From Opitutaceae bacterium (GTDB lineage: Bacteria; Verrucomicrobiota; Verrucomicrobiia; Opitutales; Opitutaceae): a stretch of 64,000 nt of DNA. Where the stretch lies: assembly GCA_028284385.1 (NCBI GenBank), contig JANQRT010000045.1, forward strand, positions 124,001-188,000. Reading direction: 5' to 3'. Of this stretch, positions 18,201 through 26,644 are shown in pieces. A program made the position numbers and the translations under genes. How positions within the stretch are numbered: position 1 is the first letter of the stretch; each line of letters starts with the position of its first letter. The notes under the pieces are model-generated. The model ran no database searches, had not been told where the DNA came from, and worked only from the letters and a program-made list of their open reading frames with translations.

Positions 18201-20046
18201 GAGGATCGTTGAGAACATTGGACCGCACGGATAGGCTAACGCTGTCTCCCAATGCCCTAACCATGCGATGCATATCTCCCAGCTGATCCAGGAAAACAGG
18301 CAAGTTCAGACTTTCGTAACTGTCATTTGGCGTCCCCAGCCAAGAAAGATCGTCATGGGCCGGAGCGAATAGAATATTCTGAATGCCCATAACACCTCCA
18401 ACTTCGCTTCCAAAAACATGTCCATAGCGAGCGGCGAAAATGCTAGGGTCGGTAAGGGTTTCGCTGACCGAGATCAGCTGAAAATGTTCTATGGCCGCAT
18501 CCGTATCCGAAAAATCCGACACAGCCTCGCGCATAGATTCGTAAACGACGCTGTAGAGACCGGTATAATCCCAGAACGCCTTGGTGCTATGGCTAAACCC
18601 GCCCGCCATAGCGCCCCACTCCGGATTCCTATCAGAGGGCTTGACGTCAATGGCAAGCGTGATCTCCTTGTTTTGAAGAAGATCACGAATCTTGAAGGAT
18701 CCTTCGATGGCATCGCCCTCGATCTTTAGCTCCTCCTGGCGGAGGACCATGGCCTCTTTCAGGCGACTCACGGAAATATCGAATTCCCGCTTCACTTCCT
18801 TGACGATATTGGCGTCCGCTAGAGCGCGTTTCAATTCGCTCCATCCTCGTCTATTTATATCCAATTCTTCAATACGTTTTTCCAGAAGAGCTCTCCTTGA
18901 ATCTCGTTCCGCTAGCTTTTCGGATTCGAACACCGCGTCTCGCCTCAGCTTGCGATTCTCCGCTACCTCACGATCAGCGATGCGGCGCAAGCGAAGCATC
19001 AATTCTCGTCTCACTGAGGGTTCCGCATCGAGAGGATCTTCCTGCTTAAGAGCCGCATCGAGTTTCCTGAAAAATTCGATCTCGTTTTCGAAATACTCCT
19101 GTCTTCGATCGAGATCCGCTTTAGTTCGAGGGGTCGCCAGAGAATTGAAAAACCCTTGGGCTCCCATATGGCCGCGGGCGTCGTTATCCCAGAAAACCAT
19201 CATAACATGCCGATCGACTCGATTCGCTTGCAAATCGCTGGCCCACTGAATCATGCCAGCCACCGTAGCGGCTCCGCGCGCCCCCGGACTTTTGCGCGGA
19301 ACAGCTCCAAACGAGTCGAGCGGAGCCGCGAGAATCAGGACCTCCTCGAGAGCGAGCTCGAGTTTGGGTCGCTTGCCTGGGAAATAGGCGATGATATTCC
19401 TCCCGCGCGCGCGCTTCCAGACTTCAGCCGCACGTATTCTGACCTTGGATACCGTAAGAATATCTTCAAGTCGGCCATCGTAAAAATAGCGCGGCATATT
19501 GACGGGCGTTTCGACATGTTTGGCATGGCGGGAGCTGGTTTCCTCGCCTCCAAGAAAAACAACCGCCTTAGCGCCCAAGCGAAAAGCCCTCAGCCAGCCA
19601 TTTCCGCTGTTGTAGTCCAAGACGACGATAGCTCCCTCCGGCGACGCTACAAAATCATCGATACCGCCGGTCCCCGCATAGACAATCGGTCCCGAAATGC
19701 CATCCTCATAAGTGCTTGGAGGCATAACCCCATTGGGACGCAGAGTGAAGAGCGGTAGAGTCTTAACAATAGATCCGCCTTCATCGAGCAGTTCGATTTC
19801 GCTTTGCAGGACTTCGGTTTGGGCGGAGAGGAAGGCCTGCTCGAAGGCGATCTCCACGCCTTCCTCTTTGAGTCGCTCGAGAACGTAGTCTGCGGCTCGG
19901 TCGAATTCAGGCGTCCCGCTTAGACGATGAGGCGTGGAGGTAAGAAAACGCGTATCCGCCTCGAATTCGACTTGATCGAAGGCATACAAGCAATGCGGCA
20001 AGAAGCCAATCAGCAATGCGAATAAAGGTAACGGAAACTTCTTCAT
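15250..20046 (-). CDS. Giant FtsX-type permease with degenerate M28 peptidase ectodomain
   Basis: 1598 residues. A signal peptide is followed by an M28/PA-like region: FLTSTPHRLSGTPEFDRAADYVLERLKEEGVEI at the start, a protease-associated-like insert with AIVVLDYNSGNGWLRAFRLGAKAVVFL, then ILAAPLDSFGAVPRKSPGARGAATVAG near residue 245 and FWDNDARGHMGAQGFF near 285. Active M28 enzymes have H-x-D and DDNASG here, so most metal ligands are missing. A charged helical, probably coiled-coil stretch spans about 330-460. Hydrophobic segments occur at about 915-1010, an FtsX/MacB core begins at about 1042 (MRTALTISTIVLLTF), the last three membrane helices are at about 1320-1430, and a soluble tail of about 170 residues follows. 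The ATG overlaps the stop of the ABC ATPase gene (ATGA). I infer a pseudo-peptidase substrate-binding ectodomain on a MacB/Lol-like machine. Confidence 0.75.
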   Translation of the reverse strand: MKKFPLPLFALLIGFLPHCLYAFDQVEFEADTRFLTSTPHRLSGTPEFDRAADYVLERLKEEGVEIAFEQAFLSAQTEVLQSEIELLDEGGSIVKTLPLFTLRPNGVMPPSTYEDGISGPIVYAGTGGIDDFVASPEGAIVVLDYNSGNGWLRAFRLGAKAVVFLGGEETSSRHAKHVETPVNMPRYFYDGRLEDILTVSKVRIRAAEVWKRARGRNIIAYFPGKRPKLELALEEVLILAAPLDSFGAVPRKSPGARGAATVAGMIQWASDLQANRVDRHVMMVFWDNDARGHMGAQGFFNSLATPRTKADLDRRQEYFENEIEFFRKLDAALKQEDPLDAEPSVRRELMLRLRRIADREVAENRKLRRDAVFESEKLAERDSRRALLEKRIEELDINRRGWSELKRALADANIVKEVKREFDISVSRLKEAMVLRQEELKIEGDAIEGSFKIRDLLQNKEITLAIDVKPSDRNPEWGAMAGGFSHSTKAFWDYTGLYSVVYESMREAVSDFSDTDAAIEHFQLISVSETLTDPSIFAARYGHVFGSEVGGVMGIQNILFAPAHDDLSWLGTPNDSYESLNLPVFLDQLGDMHRMVRALGDSVSLSVRSNVLNDPQYLVPQFTSAYRRFGPIALYRPRGSLTADTPTPGAMLMIVHTNPWPKEPFKERFDHFLAKPPAYDDFFLIRANEEGSYGLGPIDSRRDLIWGFAFAFDERGNAEYASHSKGMEKIEERIALITSKSAFFVPPPRMEATVTIAYDAQSDSRLNESKSLFKDHDGVIMVHYEEKVDRVKAFSKQSFSSLNMREAEADLGGETDQSAGKKEESLGIGYDTSKGMPPIMASHRAASDLIRLNDIRLDQMRSKGVFNSSIDELHGQAGDLLKESSEAATISEKDSKAALAYHISRSVYTDTLRSIKDLVLAVIILLLLAIPFAFALERLLFGAAIIYQQLWGFVLFFAAAFAILYWTHPAFAISATPLVIFLGFIIVLLSSLVIVIIMRKFKEEFLALQGMSVTVHTADVSRLGTMMAAMSMGISTMRRRPMRTALTISTIVLLTFTLLTFSSFGGSLGIIRGFENPLPAYSGVQVKKLGWERLDDSIIDVLQGRWGQEAVIAPRTWVTGETRYMYATRTGLLLSSEDMTKNVAFRGALGLSDQELEARRDIAELLGSESLKGRIWITSSAASRFGVKEGETVFAAGRRLEVGRLLEARDMLGIADMDGSSILPVDLASYEFDDEGGTNPTNVASFRNLSAESVAIISEDFAYEIGGFRRIAHIYTESAAQAALIADDLTKALQTPISVTLPDGVYRQIFGTVIAASGIRELLLPIILGGMVIFGTMLGSVADREKEIYTFSALGLAPPHVASLFFAEALVFSIIGGLGGYLFSQILNKGFAWLAQQGLMPMPEINFSSFNAVITLVIVMLVVLASSIYPAIKASRSANPGVMRKWKLPTPQGDMLEMLFPFTVSVYDITGVVSFLKEHYDNCTDAGLGDFITMESSLLKSQDGNYGLRAKVALAPFDLGVTQEFELTSHPSELPGVDEVKIRIQRLSGQPKDWARLNKNLVNDLRKQFLIWRSLPRETMEEYRQHTLQSSGEKEVAV

Positions 20047-20804
20047 CCTTCTCCTCCTACTGATCCGAGATTGATTTCCACTTCGTCGCGTCGAGCGATG
20101 CGATCAATGGATCCGTCGCGTATCCAAATAAGTCTGTCGCAAATATCCAGCATCCTGTGATCATGCGTAGCGCAAATGATCGTCACTCCGCGCTCCTGAT
20201 TCAGACCCTTAAGAATATCCAGAATCTCCTGCCCCGTTTGGAAGTCCAGATTGGCGGTCGGCTCGTCGCAAAGAAGCACGGAGGGAAGGTTGGCCATGGA
20301 GCGAGCGATAGCTACGCGTTGCTGCTGTCCGCCCGACATCTCAATAGGGCGATGAGCCCAACGTTCGCCGAGGCCTACAAGTTCGAGAAGCTCCATCCCG
20401 CGATTTCTGGCCTCATCCGGAGCAAGGCCGGCAAAGGTCATGGGAGTCGTCACGTTCTCCAGAGCGGTCATGTACTGTATAAGATTGTATTGTTGAAAAA
20501 TGTATCCAATTTTTCGGCACCTAAGAAAAGCGAGTTCGATCGCCGTAAGCTGAGCGACGTCCACTTCGTCGATCATAACCCGCCCGGAAGTCGGGCTATC
20601 CAAACCGCCAATCATATTGAAGAAGGTGCTCTTGCCAGAACCAGAAGGTCCCATGATGGAAAGAAATTCTCCTTGGTAGATTTCCGAGTCGACCCCCGCC
20701 AAAGCGATCGTCTCCACTTTCTTCTGGGTGTAGACTTTGCGTAGATTCACCGTTCTGATGATGACCCGCTCCAACGACTGAGACTCTCTCGCTTCCTGGC
20801 CCAT
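20043..20804 (-). CDS. ABC transporter ATP-binding protein, MacB/LolD type (second copy)
   Basis: 253 residues from the ATG at 20804, which overlaps the FtsX stop as TGATG; a TTG start 48 bases upstream is less likely. Walker [10 protein letters not shown]-loop IFQQYNLI, signature [10 protein letters not shown], Walker [13 protein letters not shown] and the H-loop ICATHDHRM are intact. It sits between two FtsX-fold permeases and overlaps both, so a complex of one ATPase with two different permease subunits is plausible, as in LolCDE. That is inference from gene order. The short N-terminal extension [15 protein letters not shown] is hydrophilic. Confidence 0.93.
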   Translation of the reverse strand: MGQEARESQSLERVIIRTVNLRKVYTQKKVETIALAGVDSEIYQGEFLSIMGPSGSGKSTFFNMIGGLDSPTSGRVMIDEVDVAQLTAIELAFLRCRKIGYIFQQYNLIQYMTALENVTTPMTFAGLAPDEARNRGMELLELVGLGERWAHRPIEMSGGQQQRVAIARSMANLPSVLLCDEPTANLDFQTGQEILDILKGLNQERGVTIICATHDHRMLDICDRLIWIRDGSIDRIARRDEVEINLGSVGGEG

Positions 20805-22282
20805 CACTCGATCCTCATCGCCTCCAAGGGCGCCAGACGTGCCGCCTTCCAAGACGGGTAGATAGCTGCAGCTCCCGCCAAGAAGGCTCCTCCGATGGTA
20901 GCCACGATGAATACCTGCAGCATGCTAAGCAGGGGGGCATCCTGAAGAAAAATAGAGCCGAAGCTTAATAGAGCCATTGCAAAACTGGTCAGGCCTCCGA
21001 TCAGGGAACCGACAATTCCCCCGACTACTCCCTGCAGAGAGGCTTCCATGACGAATATCCATAAAATGGATATATCGAGAGCCCCGAGGCATTTTAATGT
21101 TGCTATCTCTCGATAGCGCTCGGTGACCGACATCAGCAACGCATTGGTGATACCCACCCCACAGACCATAAGCGAGACGATCAACAACACGCTCATTTTA
21201 ATACTTAAGCCGAACAGACCAGCCGAATCCTCGGCATCGCTAGTAGCGTTTACGGCAGCCTGCAATCGACTTTCTCGAACCCGTCTTTGCGCGATTTCCT
21301 GTAGGTCTTCCGCTTCCCAGTCCATTCGCTCTCGAGCGTGTTCAAGGTAACGCGCTCGATACCACTCAGCCGAACTAGCCGATTGGAGTCTCTTCCAAAC
21401 ACGATCCGCCTCGAATTCGAAAGGCAGCATATTCAAACGCCGGGACAGAGCCTGCTTCAAGGCTGGTTCGGCGAAGGAAGCTTCAAGGTGAATGCCCAAC
21501 CACTCCATCTTCGCAAGATCGGATACACGTTGGAATTCCAGATCATCGATCAGAAACCCAGCCTTGCGAATCGCATCCAGAAATTCGCGACTTCCTTCGG
21601 CTAGCTTCTCCACTGGCGCTTGGCGAACGAAAAGCGGAAGCAGGCGAGCAATCGAGGCATTCCAGTTCTCCTTGATCGCATCAATGGCGCGACTGGTTTC
21701 CGGCCATCGCTGGCAAAGAGCGGCAAATTTCTCTTCACTCCCTTCCATTCTGACCGTAGGAAACTTGCCCACGGTATCCAAGAATTTAAGACGATTTTCA
21801 GGAATTGCCAGATGATCAAGAATGCTCGCTCCTACGACGGGACCAGCAAGCTCACGACGCTCCTTATACTCCAGCGAATTCAGAAAATCGATGAAAGCGA
21901 GCGCTTCTTGGGCCACTTGGCGAAGCTTGGGATATTCATCAGGGGAGATAAGCCCGAATTGTATGAACTCCTCCGCTCGAGCTTCTTCCAGGTCGGACTT
22001 CGCGAATTCCCGGAGAACGACATCCTTGTCGACGGTCTGTGAAATTCGGGAAGTCCACCGAGAAACGGTCTTTAGTTCGAACAGCTCGGTTTCCGTATTG
22101 TTCCGGACAATACGAGAATTGAGACCACTAAGGAGGAGATTTACGGCGAAAGCAACCGCCACGGTGATCACCAGCACCGTCATCAAAGCTCTAAAGAGAC
22201 GGTAGCGAATAGCCGTCCAAGTCAGATCGAATAGCTTGGTCAAACCCATCTTCGGCTGTTCTCTCAGTTCGAACCCGGGCAT
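20804..22282 (-). CDS. FtsX/MacB-type ABC transporter permease
   Basis: 492 residues. The first membrane helix, FRALMTVLVITVAVAFAVNLLLSGL, is followed by a periplasmic region of about 290 residues rich in charged helices. Three C-terminal helices follow (MSVLLIVSLMVCGVGITNALLM, IFVMEASLQGVVGGIVGSLIGG, VFIVATIGGAFLAGAAAIYPSWKAAR) with the family ending RLAPLEAMRIE. This is the standard four-helix MacB/LolC topology, though the ectodomain does not look like the usual MacB Sabre/porter pair. The gene begins immediately after the PqqD-like stop and overlaps the ATPase start. The start may be ATG 22282 or the in-frame ATG 33 bases downstream (MGLTKLFDLTW). Confidence 0.88.
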   Translation of the reverse strand: MPGFELREQPKMGLTKLFDLTWTAIRYRLFRALMTVLVITVAVAFAVNLLLSGLNSRIVRNNTETELFELKTVSRWTSRISQTVDKDVVLREFAKSDLEEARAEEFIQFGLISPDEYPKLRQVAQEALAFIDFLNSLEYKERRELAGPVVGASILDHLAIPENRLKFLDTVGKFPTVRMEGSEEKFAALCQRWPETSRAIDAIKENWNASIARLLPLFVRQAPVEKLAEGSREFLDAIRKAGFLIDDLEFQRVSDLAKMEWLGIHLEASFAEPALKQALSRRLNMLPFEFEADRVWKRLQSASSAEWYRARYLEHARERMDWEAEDLQEIAQRRVRESRLQAAVNATSDAEDSAGLFGLSIKMSVLLIVSLMVCGVGITNALLMSVTERYREIATLKCLGALDISILWIFVMEASLQGVVGGIVGSLIGGLTSFAMALLSFGSIFLQDAPLLSMLQVFIVATIGGAFLAGAAAIYPSWKAARLAPLEAMRIE

Positions 22283-22684
22283 CTAGGCGACCTCCTTTGG
22301 CATAGATATGACAACGATTCCATTATCCACGAGCTGACTGATGTATTGCGTCACGGATACACGCGACTCATGAAAGCTGAGTCCGTTTCTTTCCGCGAAC
22401 CGGTCCACGACATCGACCACTTTCTCGCTATGGCGAATCAACTCGAGGACCTCGGATCCAAGGGGATCGAGACGAATGGTTTTTCGATCTCTAGGCTTAA
22501 TTAGCCAGGAAATCGGAGGCACCAGGAAACCTGGCTTTTTTAGAGGCACTTCGATCTCCACCTTTGAAGCATTCAGGCTGTCTATCTTCGCTTTCTCGTT
22601 CAAAAAGGCCCTACTCTCCAGCATGCGCCGCCAAACATCAGCAGCGTCTAGAGCGACTTTAGAGTTTGCGTCTTTTTCCTTCAT
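22283..22684 (-). CDS. PqqD-like protein (RiPP-recognition-element fold)
   Basis: 133 residues. The C-terminal 75 residues read RKTIRLDPLGSEVLELIRHSEKVVDVVDRFAERNGLSFHESRVSVTQYISQLVDNGIVVI, presented here as a motif spread: D-x-x-G-S-E-V-L near 75, VVDRFAE near 95, and FHES-V--YI-QLVD-G near 105-125. This matches the winged-helix PqqD pattern. PqqD-fold domains bind leader peptides for radical-SAM or other modifying enzymes, but isolated PqqD homologues with other partners exist. The N-terminal 55 residues hold a basic helix and the segment KKPGFLVPPISWLI. It overlaps the preceding unknown gene by 4 bp and abuts the FtsX permease. No radical-SAM or precursor peptide gene is visible, so the partner is unknown. 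Confidence 0.68.
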   Translation of the reverse strand: MKEKDANSKVALDAADVWRRMLESRAFLNEKAKIDSLNASKVEIEVPLKKPGFLVPPISWLIKPRDRKTIRLDPLGSEVLELIRHSEKVVDVVDRFAERNGLSFHESRVSVTQYISQLVDNGIVVISMPKEVA

Positions 22685-23619
22685 AACGAAACGACGCAGT
22701 GAGCGCAGCAGGACAGTTGGACGGATTGTTTCTCGAACAGTGAAGCATGCGAGGGTCGGCTAAGCGCGCCTAGCGTATAAAGACGCTTGTCCTCCGGGCA
22801 AATCCATCCAACCGATTCGAATTTCTGACGCATGAAAAGCGAGCCCCAACCCGAACCATAAGGCAATGTTCCTTTAATGCGGAAAATATCGTGACCAGCT
22901 TCTGAATACTGCGTGCTTTCAAGAGTCTTAGGCTTTCGAGGCAGCTGCCTGACCAACCACTCGATGACAGAGCCTTTAAGCCAGAATTTCAGCAATCCTC
23001 GTCGCTCCGCTCGAATAGTGGCTTTATCAGGCTTTTTGTATCCAAATTCCATTACCGTAGAAGCAGGCAAAGCCTGAACATCCGAAAGGGTGAAGGCAGA
23101 GGGAACTGAAAGATCCAACCCGAAACAGCGCCAGGCTTGGAAAGCCGAGGCATCCCCATCGTCTACCATAAGGGACGAGAGTATCTGTTCCTCTAAGGAA
23201 AGATCAGGGGCATCATTCCAGCGAAAAACGGCCTCGATGAGCATCCGGGACTCGCCAAAGTGGTTCAGCAAACGTGTCGACACTTTTCCATTCTTGACGC
23301 TTTTCAACCCGCTCCAATCCAGCATGTCAGCGATATTGGCCTCGCTATGGTCCATTTCGTTCAGAAGCCGAGAAGCGTAATCCGATCGCATACGTTCCAG
23401 ATCCGGACGATTCCCTACTCTTCGCCAACTCAGCTCGAGTCGAAAATCGGATCGATCAGCAAAAGCGATCCTCCCCTGCTCCGCATCATTAGCGAATTGA
23501 AGCATCTCCCAGTCTTCGGGGAGATCTACGGAAATATTATGCCATACCCAGGAATTCAATACAATAGGAGTTAGGGCTTTAGGCCGCGGAGGTTTAGGAG
23601 GTTGCTTTCGGCTCGGCAT
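22681..23619 (-). CDS. Unknown protein with duplicated domain, ABC/OPT operon
   Basis: 312 residues, not recognised. Two similar halves seem present: ISVDLPEDWEMLQFANDAEQGRIAFADRSDFRLELSWRRV near 28 and LDLSVPSAFTLSDVQALPASTVMEFGYKKPDKATIRAERR near 168, each a beta-rich start with a P-x-x-(W/F) turn. The N-terminus is basic and proline-rich (PSRKQPPKPPRPK). There is no signal peptide or membrane helix. The C-terminus carries a Cys cluster, SCCAHCVVSL, which could bind metal or be modified. It sits between the second OPT-like gene and pqqD-like, with a 4-bp overlap into the latter. Its start codon falls inside repeat copy C, so a later start or a repeat-contributed N-terminus is possible. Confidence 0.6.
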   Translation of the reverse strand: MPSRKQPPKPPRPKALTPIVLNSWVWHNISVDLPEDWEMLQFANDAEQGRIAFADRSDFRLELSWRRVGNRPDLERMRSDYASRLLNEMDHSEANIADMLDWSGLKSVKNGKVSTRLLNHFGESRMLIEAVFRWNDAPDLSLEEQILSSLMVDDGDASAFQAWRCFGLDLSVPSAFTLSDVQALPASTVMEFGYKKPDKATIRAERRGLLKFWLKGSVIEWLVRQLPRKPKTLESTQYSEAGHDIFRIKGTLPYGSGWGSLFMRQKFESVGWICPEDKRLYTLGALSRPSHASLFEKQSVQLSCCAHCVVSL

Positions 23620-23662
23620 GTTCCCGGTATGCCGCTATGTAGTGGAATGCTTGAGGCGTTCC
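23615..23662 (+). repeat. 48-bp two-stem intergenic repeat, copy C
   Basis: Plus-strand order: 19-nt hairpin GGCAT-GTTCCCGGT-ATGCC (extendable by wobble pairs), linker GCTATGTAGT, hairpin GGAATG-CTTGAGG-CGTTCC with one G-T pair. It has the same length and order as copies A and B but is opposite in orientation, hence antisense to the operon. It overlaps the first codons of the unknown gene at 22681-23619. Confidence 0.72.
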
Positions 23663-23706
23663 GAAGTAAAAGGACTAGCCAATTTCTCTTTTTTGTATCC
23701 ATTAGT

Positions 23707-25737
23707 TCAATCCGACTTGTAAATGGTGAATCGACTTGGGATGTCCCCCGTGATAAAGTAGTAGGCAGCTTGGACAACGCTCCCCAGAAAAGCTGCCAGC
23801 AGCTCGCCGCAAATGATGCCAATCATGAAGGGCTTCACCTTCGCGACCCCCTTTTCACCTCCATACTTGACTGTGATCGTCTTGATGAGCCAGCCTAGAA
23901 GCATTGATTGAGCAACGTATCCCAATCCCCACGACGCGCCTACAACAAGAGCGACGGGATGCAAAGGCCATCTGATGAAACGCAGTCGAGCGACAGTCAA
24001 TGCAATCGTAACAGCAAAGGAAATAGCGAAGGCCGTCATGGCAGGACCGCTTAGCGACATATTGCTAAACCGTTCCCAACCGGAAATCTCCAACGATTTT
24101 TCCAAAGCCCCCTGGGCTATGAGATTCTCCGAGACCTCGATCATGCTACGATGGGCAGTGGGGGCATGCTTGGTACGGGCATTATAGTTCATGTTGGCCT
24201 GACCGCCATCGTATTGAAAAAACAGGCACCAGCCAAGAGCGACGACGAGACCCATTAAAAGAACGAGCGGGGTCCACTTAGCGACCTTCGGGACCTCCAA
24301 TCCTCGATGATCCAGCATCTTGAAGGCGTTGGTCAGATAGGGCATAAGCGACTCGCGGCCGCCATTGGTGGGGAGAAAAAAGCCCAGCATGGCGAGAATG
24401 ATCACCGTTTCCGGTCCAAGCGACTGGGCTCCAAACAAACCCATGATCAGCATCATAGGCTTCCAAGACGCGCCGATGATCACGATGCCGGTCTCTGCTA
24501 GAATTCGACTCAAAACGACATAGGTAATGTGCAGCAGCAGCAGATAGGTAATGGCCAACTGCCAATCCAATCCTACCGAAACCATGTACATGAAGGTGAC
24601 AAAGCTGGATAGAATGAATAATCGAGCTCCCCATACGGCGAAGCCGGGCGCTTCCTTCGGCGGCCGGAAGGTCAAGGCGCTTTTGAAGGTATCCTGATAG
24701 AAATGACGCCCCGTATAAAGAATTGTCAGGAAGGTAGCGGCATAGGCTCCCGCTGGAGCGAACTTGATGGGCGCCATATCTCCGCCTGCTCTAAGATCCA
24801 CACCATAAAGTATACAGACTACGGATACCGCCCCATAAAGCATTTTGGAGATGCCTACGGAAAAGGATACTTCTCGAGAAAGGAAAAAGGCCAACCCCAC
24901 CGAGACGAAAAAGATCTTGAACTTGAATATCTTCTCAAACTCGACGACGGATTTCTTAATGGTCGGGGAGATATTCTGCACCATTGGCGTAAAATCGATC
25001 TCCGTCTTGATCTCGATCATGTTCGGGTAATGGACTTTCAGGAAATTGATCGTGTAGATTAAGAAAACGCCGACCAACCCCGCCAAGAAGAGCTTGTTAT
25101 TGAGCATAGGATTCCGCTTCTCCCCCTTAGGGGGCAAAATCTCATGAGTAAACCGAGCCAACGGATAAGGCAGATGCTCGTGACGAGCCCATTGGACATG
25201 AAACATCATGGCCAATCCGAGGCAGGCTATCCATGTGCTGAATACAATAGGAATCCAGAAGCCAAAGGATTCGCTCCAGACGTCCCAGGGAATATCGAGA
25301 AGGGAGATATGCCCTTGCTCTTTGGGCAGTCCTTTCTGGAAGTCAGCCAGTCCAGCTGGGTCCGCCAGCATCTTCTCGGGCGTCAGCTCAATGGCTCTGT
25401 TCTCCTTCCAGCCCGGCTCCGTTTGCTCGTACTGATGTGGAAACATCAAAACGATCGTAAAGCTCCGCAGAAATCCCGATGCTGGGATACAGCAGACGAC
25501 CACCATGATGAAGAAAATCGTCGTCAGCTCCTTCCCCGTGAGATACGCCCCGCCGCGCGTCATCTTGATGATGATCGGAGTGACAGCCAAAGCGAACAGG
25601 ATCAGCGGACCATAAACGATGATCGGCATATGATTGCCGATAAGATAAGTCTGCATCAGAATGTAGTCGTTAAAGTAGACTACACTACAAATAAAAGCCG
25701 CTCCCAATAGACCAAAGAAGATCGATCGGAGAGTCAT
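23707..25737 (-). CDS. DUF6785/DUF6784-like OPT-related membrane protein
   Basis: 676 residues with about 14 hydrophobic segments. The start MTLRSIFFGLLGAAFICSVVYFNDYILMQTYLIGNHMP and the phrase KELTTIFFIMVVVCCIPASGF are familiar from a large membrane protein family common in Verrucomicrobiota and Planctomycetota, usually annotated as DUF6785/DUF6784. Further marks are HLPYPLARFTHEILPPKGEKRNPML, LSRILAETGIVIIGASW and the C-terminal VKPFMIGIICGELLAAFLGSVVQAAYYFITG. The function is unproven; an OPT-like solute transporter is suggested by topology. It is the first gene of the eight-gene operon, with a promoter presumably in the 930-bp region upstream. Confidence 0.7.
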   Translation of the reverse strand: MTLRSIFFGLLGAAFICSVVYFNDYILMQTYLIGNHMPIIVYGPLILFALAVTPIIIKMTRGGAYLTGKELTTIFFIMVVVCCIPASGFLRSFTIVLMFPHQYEQTEPGWKENRAIELTPEKMLADPAGLADFQKGLPKEQGHISLLDIPWDVWSESFGFWIPIVFSTWIACLGLAMMFHVQWARHEHLPYPLARFTHEILPPKGEKRNPMLNNKLFLAGLVGVFLIYTINFLKVHYPNMIEIKTEIDFTPMVQNISPTIKKSVVEFEKIFKFKIFFVSVGLAFFLSREVSFSVGISKMLYGAVSVVCILYGVDLRAGGDMAPIKFAPAGAYAATFLTILYTGRHFYQDTFKSALTFRPPKEAPGFAVWGARLFILSSFVTFMYMVSVGLDWQLAITYLLLLHITYVVLSRILAETGIVIIGASWKPMMLIMGLFGAQSLGPETVIILAMLGFFLPTNGGRESLMPYLTNAFKMLDHRGLEVPKVAKWTPLVLLMGLVVALGWCLFFQYDGGQANMNYNARTKHAPTAHRSMIEVSENLIAQGALEKSLEISGWERFSNMSLSGPAMTAFAISFAVTIALTVARLRFIRWPLHPVALVVGASWGLGYVAQSMLLGWLIKTITVKYGGEKGVAKVKPFMIGIICGELLAAFLGSVVQAAYYFITGDIPSRFTIYKSD

Positions 25738-26310
25738 TGATGAGAATAGATAAATGAACTAAAATATCGTATCCAAAAAACGGTGTTAGAAATCGGCGGC
25801 AATATGTACGTATTTATATAATCAAAAACGGCTTTTCTAGTAAATCCCCGCTCATCAGCCGGATAAATCAGTACTAAAAAGAAACGAGAATCATCCAGCA
25901 GGCTAGAAAATGGATAAAAAGGACCCGCCATCCGAAAATCGGCTGTGCTATCCGAAAGCGGAAAAGTCTTTTTGGGGAACTGGAATAATTTCGTGATCAA
26001 TAAGAATATCGGAGTGCAGTAGGTCGAGCAGAAGCGAAAGATCGGACTAGGACAATCATCAAAAGGCTTGTGGGAATAATAAAAAGCCCGAGATCCTAGC
26101 CCGATCATTCGCCATACCTGATGAATCACTACTAGAAACAAATCGTGTCCTGACTGGAGGGCGTGATTGAAATTGAGGAAAAGATTCTCGTTTGGTCATT
26201 TGAAAGGAGGGATATTGATTCATTTATCGAAAAGAACCGTTTGTTCAATTCGTTCGAAGGGACAAATCGATTGAAATTCGAAAGCATCCCCTTCGGTTTT
26301 CGAAAGAAAT

Positions 26311-26332
26311 GGAATGTTATTCATAACATTCC
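26311..26332. promoter_or_regulatory. LacI-family operator, distal
   Basis: Perfect dyad: arms GGAATGTTAT and ATAACATTCC separated by 2 bp (TC). The core GTTATTCATAAC is repeated, with one base changed, in the proximal site at 26645, directly before the LacI-family gene. The 334-bp centre-to-centre spacing would permit DNA looping. The regulator assignment is inference. Confidence 0.7.
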
Positions 26333-26644
26333 GGTCGTTTTTAACATCAGGGTAAGCCAACGGTAAGGTAAGGACTGGAACCTGCCGGAAATAGTTAAAA
26401 CGAGGGCAACCGATTAATCTGACTGCAGATCGAGGCAAAACCATTTCCAATGGCTTGGCGGAGAAGGGATTTCATTTAGATCTTTGTATCGAAGTTGAAA
26501 CTTGAATACATAAAATGATGGAAACGACTTCCGAAAGGAGAAGAACCAGCCAAGCGAGAAGTCTTCCCGCGATTCAAAATCGAACTGAAAAACACTGAAT
26601 GAAAAGGAAGATTCAATTGCAGGCTTGCCTTTGAAGCCGCTTGA

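Noticed and set aside
25734..26141. 135-codon open frame on the minus strand upstream of the DUF6785-like gene
   Set aside because: The product is rich in aromatic and Cys residues with no motif, begins without a ribosome binding site and lies in AT-rich promoter DNA; it looks like a chance frame.
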